54,454 nucleotides of DNA from a virus: positions 1-54,454 of IMG/VR virus record IMGVR_UViG_3300025141_000124. One strand, 5' to 3'. The position numbers and the translations under genes are program-made. Under the pieces are notes generated by a model. It did not search any database. It was not told where the DNA came from and saw only the letters and a program-made list of their open reading frames with translations. Below, one piece after another: positions 48,404 to 54,454 of this stretch. Every line of letters begins with the position of its first letter. Within the stretch, counting starts at the first letter, position 1.

Positions 48404-48877
48404 TTATGGGGTCGTAATGATGGCAACATCGGTTGCCGCATCTGCAAGTAGAAAAGATCCAATAGTTAGCGCAACTCCTAGCGATAAAAACCCTATATTC
48501 TCAATAGTTTGTAGCCTATCTCTTTTGCGATACTTATCGAGAAGGCCCTGATCTAAAAGATGTAAATCTTTATAGTCGCTTATTTGAGTTTTATAAAACT
48601 CCTCGCTTAGCTTATATAGATCAATCTGCTGAGTCCTAACTACTTCTAATTCTTTATACCTTTCTAACTCAAGTACCTTTAGGTCTAATTCCTCAGATTG
48701 CTTCTCTAACTCTATAATTCTAGCCTTTAAGGCCTCAGCCTCTTCTATTGTAAAGACGTAAGAGTCATTCTCCAATACAGTTCCGGCCGGCATTCTATCT
48801 CCAGCATAACTATTTCCAACAAAGGCGAATGGGAAGGCTAAAAAAATGCAAAGAAAAATAACTAAACCTCTTTTCAT
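48404..48877 (-). CDS. Exported coiled-coil protein with C-terminal membrane segment (possible spanin-like)
   Basis: Residues 1-25 are a clear signal peptide (MKRGLVIFLCIFLAFPFAFV, cleavage likely after NSYA). Residues about 42-84 form a coiled coil (FTIEEAEALKARIIELEKQS). A hydrophobic helix spans about 128-146 (GFLSLGVALTIGSFLLADA). There is no lipobox cysteine, so it is not a standard outer-membrane lipoprotein spanin. Its ATG overlaps the stop of the 63-residue gene (ATGA). With the two membrane genes just upstream it may act on the host envelope, for lysis or disruption, but a virion role cannot be excluded. The host would need a Sec system and probably a periplasm. Confidence 0.6.
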   Translation of the reverse strand: MKRGLVIFLCIFLAFPFAFVGNSYAGDRMPAGTVLENDSYVFTIEEAEALKARIIELEKQSEELDLKVLELERYKELEVVRTQQIDLYKLSEEFYKTQISDYKDLHLLDQGLLDKYRKRDRLQTIENIGFLSLGVALTIGSFLLADAATDVAIITTP

Positions 48878-49065
48878 AATTTTATCTCTATCCTTCCCAT
48901 TGGCTCAAGAGGTGCAACTTTTTCTGGGTCAATTAACCCCTCTAGCTCTCTTATGTCAATTCTCAGATGATCCTTCGGACGAATTCCTTCTGCTAAAGAT
49001 ATAATCTTTTCTTTGATCAGGCCATCCTCAATAGAACTTATTAATGAATTTAATTTTGTTAACAT
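48874..49065 (-). CDS. Small soluble protein (63 aa) in the membrane cassette
   Basis: No family is recognised. It is acidic and helix-rich (SLISSIEDGLIKEKIISLAE), with a proline-containing C-terminal half. The ATG shares one base with the upstream stop (TAATG) and has a GGGGG-type ribosome site. Its own stop overlaps the next start (ATGA). This tight coupling on both sides argues that it is a real gene working with its neighbours. Confidence 0.55.
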   Translation of the reverse strand: MLTKLNSLISSIEDGLIKEKIISLAEGIRPKDHLRIDIRELEGLIDPEKVAPLEPMGRIEIKL

Positions 49066-49433
49066 TAAAACCCCCTATCATCGAAGAAGTCATCTAGGTC
49101 CTCTGGAGCTTTCTCTTTCGAGGTTGTCTTTTCGATTTCTTCGATTTCTTCTTTTATTCTAGCGGCCTGTGTTTCGAGATCAGAAATTTTTTCATTGTTT
49201 TTGTCAATTTCTTCTGCAGTATTTTCTATTTCTATTTCTTTTCTAATCTTTTTTAGTTCTAATTTTAGAATATCCTTTGTATTTGCATTCTTGTTTAAAG
49301 CAAAAAATAAGACAGCTCCAATTATTCCGAATAATGTAACAAAAAATATTTTAATCTTTACGCCAAGGCCTTTTACCCAGCCAAAAAATCCAAGCTTCTT
49401 AGCCTTCTCTTCAACCTCTTCTATATCACTCAT
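49065..49433 (-). CDS. Membrane-anchored coiled-coil protein (122 aa, i-spanin-like architecture)
   Basis: I place the start at the ATG at 49433 (MSDIEEVEEK). It has AAAGGAG just upstream and overlaps the stop of the preceding gene; a GTG seven codons earlier is less likely. Residues about 26-46 form one membrane helix (KIKIFFVTLFGIIGAVLFFA). Residues about 54-104 form a long charged coiled coil, ending in an acidic tail (DLDDFFDDRGF). A single N-terminal membrane helix plus coiled coil is the layout of inner-membrane spanins (Rz type), though the family is too diverse to prove by eye. It follows a holin-sized protein, which supports a lysis role. Confidence 0.5.
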   Translation of the reverse strand: MSDIEEVEEKAKKLGFFGWVKGLGVKIKIFFVTLFGIIGAVLFFALNKNANTKDILKLELKKIRKEIEIENTAEEIDKNNEKISDLETQAARIKEEIEEIEKTTSKEKAPEDLDDFFDDRGF

Positions 49434-49680
49434 CTTTCTCCTTTGGCAGAGCACTAAACTTCTTATCTGTCCATCGCCTAGTTACGTAAGCTGTAAATGT
49501 AGCCGCCAGATAAGAGGTCATAGTGGCCGCCTCCATAGATGCAAACTTGATTTCAAATGAATTATACGTTATATTTCCAAATGTAGCCAATAGAATATTA
49601 ACCGTAACTACCAAGAAGGCAAAAAAGGCGAAAGTCAGCATTGCATCGGGGCGACCTGATGTATTTTTAATCCATTTCAT
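49426..49680 (-). CDS. Small membrane protein, holin-like (84 aa)
   Basis: One strong membrane helix spans residues about 14-36 (MLTFAFFAFLVVTVNILLAT). A second, weaker hydrophobic stretch spans about 48-66 and is followed by the basic RRWTDKK tail. Two-helix topology, small size and charged C-terminus fit a class II/III holin, but the same layout occurs in other phage membrane proteins. AGGAGA precedes the ATG. Its stop overlaps the start of the coiled-coil membrane gene. The 114-base gap upstream (49681-49794) is AT-rich with no certain element. No endolysin was found in the window. Confidence 0.45.
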   Translation of the reverse strand: MKWIKNTSGRPDAMLTFAFFAFLVVTVNILLATFGNITYNSFEIKFASMEAATMTSYLAATFTAYVTRRWTDKKFSALPKEKDE

Positions 49681-49794
49681 TTTAATCTCTCCTATATTTG
49701 TAAATTCAAATAATTATTTATTTTGTGTGATTTTTATAGAATTCAGAAAACTTCTTTTCTTCATTACATTTTGTGCATTTTTAATAGTCATAAT

Positions 49795-51783
49795 TTAGGA
49801 AACAACATAAGGAAAACCATAGATTAAATCTGTGCGGTCCATTCTCTTCATGGCAATCCGCTGTCGGGTATAATGTCTAAAGAATAATTTATCTTTAGTT
49901 GTATTTAAAACTTCATATATAAATTCAACATCATTATTGAAATCAAATCTAACTATTAAATCGCGATCTCTAATAGCTGGGCTCGGAAGAGTCCAGCCTC
50001 CAGGCTCGTAGGCTTGCTCTAAGTGACTCTGGGCCCCTAGCTTTAAGTCTTCAAGCGTATCTCCAAATGAAACCATAACTCTTCCGTCACTTCTTCTTCT
50101 GTAGTTAAACTGAGCATAACCACCTTCATAGCCGGTTCCATAACATGTCTTACATGATTTGATCTTTGGATGCATTCTTCGCGGGTCTGAGCAACTACAG
50201 GTTGGCCCGTCCCATACACGTCTCAGAAGTATTGTTGGCTCTCCAACTTGATCTAGTAGAATTTCTTCTCTATTTAGCATTCTATCAAAAAGATTCATCC
50301 CTCTTGCGCCATTAAACTCTCCACCAAGATAGCTTCCGCAATCATCTAGGCCTTGAAGCGTTCTCTGGGGTAGAGATTTATGATATCCGCAGAAATCAAA
50401 CCCCTGAAAAAACATCTTATCATTATCAGAATAGTCAGTAACAACAAGGCCTGTTCCGTCTATTTCTCTGCCGCTCGAATACCCATCAACGAAGGTTGGC
50501 GTGCCCATAATTATTGATGTATTTTGATCTTGACATGAGAAAAATATATCTACAGAATCTCCCGCAACATAGATGCCGCGACTTGTTCCGTTGAGCCCGC
50601 GACCATTCGTCGGAAGCAAAAATGAAGTACTTGTCTTGCCTGTATATCTTATGACTTCTGCACTATTTAAAAATAAAATACCTGAAGTTGGATAGCCAGC
50701 AGTGGATGCAACATTGATGGTTGTATCAGCAGATAGAACCTGAGAAGCTATCGTCGTTCGACTTGGAATCAAATAAACTCCGTCAGCCTCCTCTGTCATG
50801 CCAGTTAGCTGAAGGTTATCCTTGAAAGTCTCCATTGCCCTAACCGCATATGATAACGTAATTCCCGGAGTTAATCCGGAGACATCAAAGTATTCAGCAG
50901 TTTTATCTGCAATATACTTTGGATTAGAGTCAAAAATATCTAGTCTTGATTCATTTTCATAAATTAATGCAAATGAATCGCCTTTATAAGATCTAGATAC
51001 AGGCTTGTTCCAGTAAACACGAAGCATATCTCCTCGCCCCATATTCAGAAGCTTCGAAATGCCTTGAGCATAACCAAGGAATTTAATCTGAGGGAATGTC
51101 GATGGAAGAATAGCTTCTGGCAAATCTACAGAATAAGAAAATCTACCAACTAAAGTGTTTCCGTTTAAATCACCTACTTCATATCTGATAATATATGGTC
51201 CATTTCTAAATGGCTCAGTAGGCTCTATTCTCACCGATGCTTTATTTGTGGTTTTAGTAATTACAGAAGAGCTTCCAGCAAATATTGTCTGAAAAACTCC
51301 GCTCAAAACAGCCGGAGCATCATTTATATATATATTTATTGAGGTCTGATCAATATCATCAATATCATCTGAAAATTGTAAGAATAAAACCTGATCTGAC
51401 TTTACTAAGGCGTTGGCAAGTGGAGAGCTTAGCTCCAGCTCTGGCTCAGCAGGAATCGTCTTAAATGTATATTCAAAATTATAAAAGGCATCTTCTAGAT
51501 TTTGGATCTGTATTTTAACAAGAACAACCTTTCCTTGTCCAAAATTAGCAATAGGGTCTATAACGAGATGAACTCCGGTAGAATCGCTTGTAATATCAGA
51601 GAATGCTCCGTCAAATTCTTCTTCAAAATCTAGATCTTGATAGGCTAAGCTTCCGCCAACCTCGATGACTAGTGAGGATAGATTTAAGCCAGTTCCATCA
51701 TCTAAAATGCTGAACTCTACTAGTGTGTTTAGAGAAACAGATTTTTCGCCTTCACTTGGCGATCTTCCAGATAAAGTTAGCAT
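49795..51783 (-). CDS. Ig-domain neck/connector-type structural protein with zinc-knuckle-like motif (662 aa)
   Basis: Residues about 1-110 and 112-220 look like two Ig-like (Big_5 type) domains (SPSEGEKSVSLNTLVEFSIL; SPLANALVKSDQVLFLQFSD). A fibronectin-like segment follows (about 235-330: RGDMLRVYWNKPVS to SYAVRAME). Residues 529-547 carry Cys529, Cys531, Cys544 and Cys547 (CSCSDPRRMHPK then CKTCYGTGYEGGY, a DnaJ-like CxxCxGxG). The C-terminal 100 residues (LIVRFDFNNDVEFIYEVLNT) are of a kind seen in phage head-tail connector proteins. Its ribosome site lies in a hairpin. Virion neck role inferred; metal binding by the cysteines is likely but untested. Confidence 0.6.
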   Translation of the reverse strand: MLTLSGRSPSEGEKSVSLNTLVEFSILDDGTGLNLSSLVIEVGGSLAYQDLDFEEEFDGAFSDITSDSTGVHLVIDPIANFGQGKVVLVKIQIQNLEDAFYNFEYTFKTIPAEPELELSSPLANALVKSDQVLFLQFSDDIDDIDQTSINIYINDAPAVLSGVFQTIFAGSSSVITKTTNKASVRIEPTEPFRNGPYIIRYEVGDLNGNTLVGRFSYSVDLPEAILPSTFPQIKFLGYAQGISKLLNMGRGDMLRVYWNKPVSRSYKGDSFALIYENESRLDIFDSNPKYIADKTAEYFDVSGLTPGITLSYAVRAMETFKDNLQLTGMTEEADGVYLIPSRTTIASQVLSADTTINVASTAGYPTSGILFLNSAEVIRYTGKTSTSFLLPTNGRGLNGTSRGIYVAGDSVDIFFSCQDQNTSIIMGTPTFVDGYSSGREIDGTGLVVTDYSDNDKMFFQGFDFCGYHKSLPQRTLQGLDDCGSYLGGEFNGARGMNLFDRMLNREEILLDQVGEPTILLRRVWDGPTCSCSDPRRMHPKIKSCKTCYGTGYEGGYAQFNYRRRSDGRVMVSFGDTLEDLKLGAQSHLEQAYEPGGWTLPSPAIRDRDLIVRFDFNNDVEFIYEVLNTTKDKLFFRHYTRQRIAMKRMDRTDLIYGFPYVVS

Positions 51784-51834
51784 ATAGACCTCTTAAGTAT
51801 TCTTCTCTATTAGTAGAGCAATTTGGAGGTCTAT
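51784..51834 (-). promoter_or_regulatory. Hairpin sequestering the ribosome site of the neck gene
   Basis: On the minus strand ATAGACCTC (51834-51826) pairs perfectly with GAGGTCTAT (51792-51784). The 3' arm contains the GAGG ribosome site of the 662-residue gene and abuts its ATG. The 5' arm covers the TAG stop of the HExxH gene. An inner 5-bp stem, CTCTA / TAGAG (51818-51814, 51809-51805), lies in the loop. Translation of the upstream gene would open the stem, giving coupled expression. Confidence 0.6.
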
Positions 51835-52343
51835 TCAACCTCCATCATCAGCTCGTCTTTCTTATCTTTTCTTTCGGACTTTGGAACATCATGATGAGAT
51901 AGCAATCCATCAACATAATCTTCTACATTCTCCTTTCCGCGTTCTTCGGCATCGTATTTGATTTGCTTTTTAAACGCATCTTTCTCATTATCTCGATCAA
52001 GATAGTCTTGAGACTTGTCGCTCTTGTTATTTTTATTTCCAAAATTCTTTACATGCTGAGTTGCGTGAGTAAATTCGTGAATAACATATCTCATTCGAAT
52101 CTCATGCGGTTTACTTAATAGCTTTTTGCTGAGAATAATATTCCCATTAACCGTCTTTGCAGCCACATCCAGGTCTTCAAAAGAAATTGGTACTGATTTT
52201 GAAAACCATTCTCCAATATCATTTTCTCTACAAATTTCTTTTGCGATTGGATCGCTTTCAAGAGATGTCCTTATCTCCGATAATATCCTCATCCTTTTTA
52301 ATAATTTATTTTCTGGCTTTTCTTTTGCGTAAATAGTAAACAT
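51831..52343 (-). CDS. HExxH zinc metallopeptidase-like protein (170 aa)
   Basis: Residues 89-93 are HEFTH within YVIHEFTHATQH, the zinc-binding and catalytic helix of zincins. The likely third ligand lies in the downstream helix YLDRDNEKDAFKKQI (Glu120 or Asp122). The N-terminal 80 residues are helical and lead into a strand (NGNIILSKKLLSKPHE). The C-terminal 40 residues are highly charged. No signal peptide or membrane segment, so it acts in the cytoplasm or is packaged. The ATG shares a base with the stop of the 69-residue gene (TAATG). Many large phages carry such proteins; the substrate is unknown. Virion protein maturation or host protein cleavage are both possible. Confidence 0.7.
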   Translation of the reverse strand: MFTIYAKEKPENKLLKRMRILSEIRTSLESDPIAKEICRENDIGEWFSKSVPISFEDLDVAAKTVNGNIILSKKLLSKPHEIRMRYVIHEFTHATQHVKNFGNKNNKSDKSQDYLDRDNEKDAFKKQIKYDAEERGKENVEDYVDGLLSHHDVPKSERKDKKDELMMEVE

Positions 52344-52552
52344 TATTCTTTATTAAATAGTTCCTCTAAGGTTTCTGATTCGCTTTTTATAACTAAATCA
52401 GCAAGGAAAGATGTCTGTCTTAATGACGCAATCCGTTCTTCGGCCTGTTTAATTAGGCTTTCTAACCCTAATATTTCAAATTTAATTTCATCAGAACTTA
52501 CTGGTTTTGAAAATCCGCAATATTTCATTTCACAATTTTGAGGCTCTCTCAT
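52343..52552 (-). CDS. Small coiled-coil protein (69 aa)
   Basis: No family is recognised. Two cysteines lie near the N-terminus (NCEMKYCGF), followed by a predicted coiled coil (EILGLESLIKQAEERIASLR). GGAGTAGTCT precedes the ATG. It is the first gene of the leftward block after the divergent intergenic region and shares a base with the next start. It may work with the HExxH protein, but only position supports that. Confidence 0.55.
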   Translation of the reverse strand: MREPQNCEMKYCGFSKPVSSDEIKFEILGLESLIKQAEERIASLRQTSFLADLVIKSESETLEELFNKE

Positions 52553-52650
52553 AGACTACTCCATATAAATATATTACCCTAAGAATGGATCTGCATAGTA
52601 TGATATATTATTAATATTTATATTAATAAATCATCAAAAGGATAGAATAT
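52553..52650. promoter_or_regulatory. Divergent intergenic region, probable promoters both ways
   Basis: These 98 bases separate the leftward block from a rightward gene. On the plus strand TGATATATT resembles an extended -10, and AAAAGGA lies before the plus-strand ATG. On the minus strand TATATT and GGAG precede the 52552 start. Two copies of the self-complementary TATTAATA (52609-52616, 52621-52628) could be an operator. No clear -35 boxes; assignments are tentative. Confidence 0.35.
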
Positions 52651-53325
52651 ATGCTTAAATTATCTAAAAATATTGAAGTTCCAGATGGGCTATATCCATG
52701 GCTTGAGAGAAATAGAAATAAATTAATTAATGAAATAGAAAACAAATATATTGATGCAGAAAGCGGATATTTAAATCAAATTGAGATTTCAGATAAAATA
52801 AAATTAATTAGACCATATAATAATGAAGAAATAGAAATACAAGTAATAATTGTACCGAAGGAAACCTTCGCAGAAAGGGGCTGGAGTATAAGGTATGATG
52901 GATATGCAGAGTCTATTCCTAAGGTTATTTGGTTAAACGCAGATAATTTACATCGTAAAATAAGATCTAGCGAATGGGACCGCTATATCAAGTATTTAAT
53001 GACTCATGAAGTAACCCATATTCTTGATCCAAAACTATATAAAAAAGAAGTTCCATCAACAGAGCATTTGCCCTATTACAATCGGCCGCATGAGTTTGAT
53101 GCTCATTCTGTTCAACTCTCAAGAGTGATCAGGGATAAGTATAGCCCAGAAAGGATACTGGAAATGCTTAGATCTAATGTATTAGAAATACACCCGAAGA
53201 GACATAAGGCGTTAGATGCATGGACTCTAGATCAGCTAAGAAAATTCAAAATTCGCCTGTACCAAGATATAATGAGAGATCTAGAAGAGACTAAGGAAGA
53301 ACAGATTATTTTCAAAGAAGAGTAA
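52651..53325 (+). CDS. HExxH zinc metallopeptidase-like protein (224 aa), plus strand
   Basis: Residues 119-123 are HEVTH in YLMTHEVTHILDPKLY. Glu148 in RPHEFDAHS is the likely third zinc ligand, as in gluzincin-like enzymes. The N-terminal 100 residues form a beta-rich domain with WSIRYDGYAESIPKVIWLNA before the catalytic helix. The C-terminal 50 residues are helical and charged. No signal peptide. It is the only plus-strand gene in the window, has a good AAAAGGA ribosome site and converges with the repeat gene, overlapping its 3' end by 14 bases. It shares only the HExxH helix with the 170-residue protein, so the two are at most remote relatives. Substrate unknown. Confidence 0.75.
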   Translation: MLKLSKNIEVPDGLYPWLERNRNKLINEIENKYIDAESGYLNQIEISDKIKLIRPYNNEEIEIQVIIVPKETFAERGWSIRYDGYAESIPKVIWLNADNLHRKIRSSEWDRYIKYLMTHEVTHILDPKLYKKEVPSTEHLPYYNRPHEFDAHSVQLSRVIRDKYSPERILEMLRSNVLEIHPKRHKALDAWTLDQLRKFKIRLYQDIMRDLEETKEEQIIFKEE

Positions 53326-54454
53326 TTTTATTTGCCTCTCTTCTAAAGCCGTTTGTGCGGAGCCACGCCTCAAGAGACTGGAGCTTATTTTCTTCGGGAG
53401 CTTCGTTATTTGGATTAAGATGATTTGGATTAAGATGTGCGTATTCAGGAAGCTTGTCTAAACCGTAATGAAAGAAGACGAAAGGATTTTTCTCTGCCAA
53501 ATTCTTTGCGGCAAGCATTGCAACCTCTGCGTATTCAGGAATCTTGTGTAGGCCGTAATAAAAGAAGTCTCTAGGACTTTTCTCTGCCCAATTCTTTGCG
53601 GCAAGCATTCCAAACTCTGCGTATTCAGAAATCTTATGTAGGCCGCGACGAAAGAAGTATTCAGGATTTTTCTCTGCCCGATTCTTTGCGGCAGGTATTC
53701 CAAACTCTGCGTATTTAGAAACCTTATGTAGGTCGTAATTAAAGAAGCCGAAAGGACTTTTCTCTGCCAAATTCTTTGCGGCAAGCATTGCAACCTCTGC
53801 GTATTCAGGATTCTTGTGTAGGCCGCGATCAAAGAAGTCTCTAGGACTTTCTGCCAAATTCTTTGCGGCAAGCATTGCAACCTCTGCGTATTCAGGAATC
53901 TTATGTAGGCCGCGATAAAAGAAGTATTCAGGATTTTCCTCTGCCCGATTCTTTGCGGCAGGTATTCCAAACTCTGCGTATTCAGAAATCTTATGTAGGT
54001 CGTGATGAAAGAAGGATTCAGGTCTTCTCTCTGCCAAATTCTTTGCGATAGGCCTTCCCAACTCTGGATAGCTTTCTTGAAGCTTATTGCTAAGGAAGAA
54101 ATAAGACTCGTCTTCTGCCAAGCGTTCTGCGGTGTATCTTCCAAACTCCACAAAATTTGAGATCAAATGCAGACCATAACCAAATGCTACTCCAGGGTCT
54201 CTGTTGAACAACTCATAAACGGCTCGCTGCATCCAAGGCTCTTTTTTATAAATCTTCGAAGTTTCGTGCTCTTCGTTGAAGTTAAATATAATGCTTATAT
54301 TATTTCTGGTGTACTGCTCCGCATAATACTTGGCAACAGGTGCCACTAACTCTTTATATTTCTTTCCAAATCCAGATGAAATAATGAGTTCATCCTTAGT
54401 TTTTATTTTTTCTAAAATATCAGAATCAAGCTCAGGAATTCCATTACGGAACCA
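53312..54454 (-). CDS. Alpha-solenoid-like protein built of 30-residue repeats, 5' end outside the window
   Basis: The frame stays open to the right edge (it reads WFRNGIPELDSD there), so the start lies outside; a GTG at 54346 inside the window is unlikely to be the start. At least 380 residues are visible. From about 54190 downward there are eight or nine 30-residue units, for example LHKIPEYAEVAMLAAKNLAE followed by a FF pair, each likely two short helices. One unit lacks a residue. After the repeats come LNPNHLNPNN and a C-terminal LQSLEAWLRTNGFRREANKI. No catalytic motif was seen; helical repeat proteins usually bind other proteins. Known family not identified. It overlaps the plus-strand gene's end by 14 bases. 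Confidence 0.75.
   Translation of the reverse strand, partial: WFRNGIPELDSDILEKIKTKDELIISSGFGKKYKELVAPVAKYYAEQYTRNNISIIFNFNEEHETSKIYKKEPWMQRAVYELFNRDPGVAFGYGLHLISNFVEFGRYTAERLAEDESYFFLSNKLQESYPELGRPIAKNLAERRPESFFHHDLHKISEYAEFGIPAAKNRAEENPEYFFYRGLHKIPEYAEVAMLAAKNLAESPRDFFDRGLHKNPEYAEVAMLAAKNLAEKSPFGFFNYDLHKVSKYAEFGIPAAKNRAEKNPEYFFRRGLHKISEYAEFGMLAAKNWAEKSPRDFFYYGLHKIPEYAEVAMLAAKNLAEKNPFVFFHYGLDKLPEYAHLNPNHLNPNNEAPEENKLQSLEAWLRTNGFRREANKITLL
53441..54013 (-). repeat. 90-bp tandem repeat array inside the solenoid-like gene
   Basis: Six to seven near-identical 90-base units (one 87) share segments such as ttctttgcggcaagcattg and ctctgcgtattcag. They encode the 30-residue repeats, and further degenerate units lie up to about 54190. 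Units alternate between two types (AEFGIPAAKNRAE and AEVAMLAAKNLAE), suggesting duplication of pairs. The array also leaves a false open frame on the same strand. Confidence 0.9.

Noticed and set aside
49434-49454. GTG start seven codons upstream for the membrane coiled-coil gene
   Set aside because: The ATG at 49433 has AAAGGAG at the right distance and overlaps the preceding stop in the usual way.
49714-49791. A 25-codon minus-strand frame (MTIKNAQNVMKK) in the gap before the holin-like gene
   Set aside because: No ribosome site, low-complexity Asn/Lys-rich content, and short enough to arise by chance in AT-rich DNA.
53458-54153. A 231-codon open frame on the minus strand within the repeat gene
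   Set aside because: It is another reading frame of the same 90-bp repeats; repeats without a stop in one unit leave all units open. The accepted frame continues to the window edge and has non-repeat ends.

Overview
The window is part of the late structural region of an AT-rich, tailed double-stranded DNA phage with a contractile tail (myovirus type). The gene sizes suggest a large-genome or jumbo phage. From about 52.55 kb down to base 1, everything reads on the minus strand as one nearly gapless block. Stop and start codons touch or overlap repeatedly (TAATG, ATGA, TAA-ATG). The host cannot be read from the sequence. A signal-peptide/coiled-coil/membrane cassette near 49 kb hints at a diderm (Gram-negative) host, but this is only inference.

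Layout in transcription order, right to left. 54454-53312: the 3' part of a gene made of 30-residue repeats (minus). 52651-53325: a lone plus-strand HExxH metallopeptidase-like gene that converges on it. 52552-51831: a small coiled-coil protein and a second HExxH protein. 51783-49795: an Ig-domain protein with a four-cysteine knuckle and a probable neck/connector C-terminus. 49680-48404: four small genes, three with membrane segments, possibly lysis or envelope related. 48333-39640: two tandem paralogous tail-fibre-like genes. 39638-37981: a coiled-coil plus carboxypeptidase-regulatory-like domain protein, an unknown protein and a probable tail terminator. 37921-33998: tail sheath and tail tube, followed by a rho-independent terminator. 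33889-32967: a tail assembly chaperone with a programmed -1 frameshift. 32958-31099: tape measure. 31098-22616: hub-associated protein, giant hub and OB-fold spike. 22572-13074: a 2521-residue protein with a buried membrane-helix cluster and an unrecognised 643-residue protein. 12991-9228: gp25-like and gp6/J-like baseplate wedge proteins. 9219 to beyond base 1: a baseplate-associated protein of at least 3073 residues, with an Ig-like start, LamG-like domains and a (PGGEG)n tract that runs off the window.

Together these genes encode a complete contractile tail (terminator, sheath, tube, chaperone, tape measure, hub, spike, wedge) plus fibres. The baseplate and sheath proteins are much larger than their T4 or P2 counterparts, yet the tape measure has only 619 residues. 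That predicts a fairly short tail carrying a very elaborate baseplate.

The strongest non-gene signal is the frameshift site at 33370-33407: an A_AAA_AAA heptamer abutting the stop codon, then a perfect 12-bp stem. Other signals are an RBS-sequestering hairpin before the neck gene, a perfect 33-nt palindrome after the spike gene, and the 15-bp minisatellite at the window edge. Capsid, portal, terminase, replication, tRNA and CRISPR features were not seen. No stretch over about 300 bases lacks a gene.
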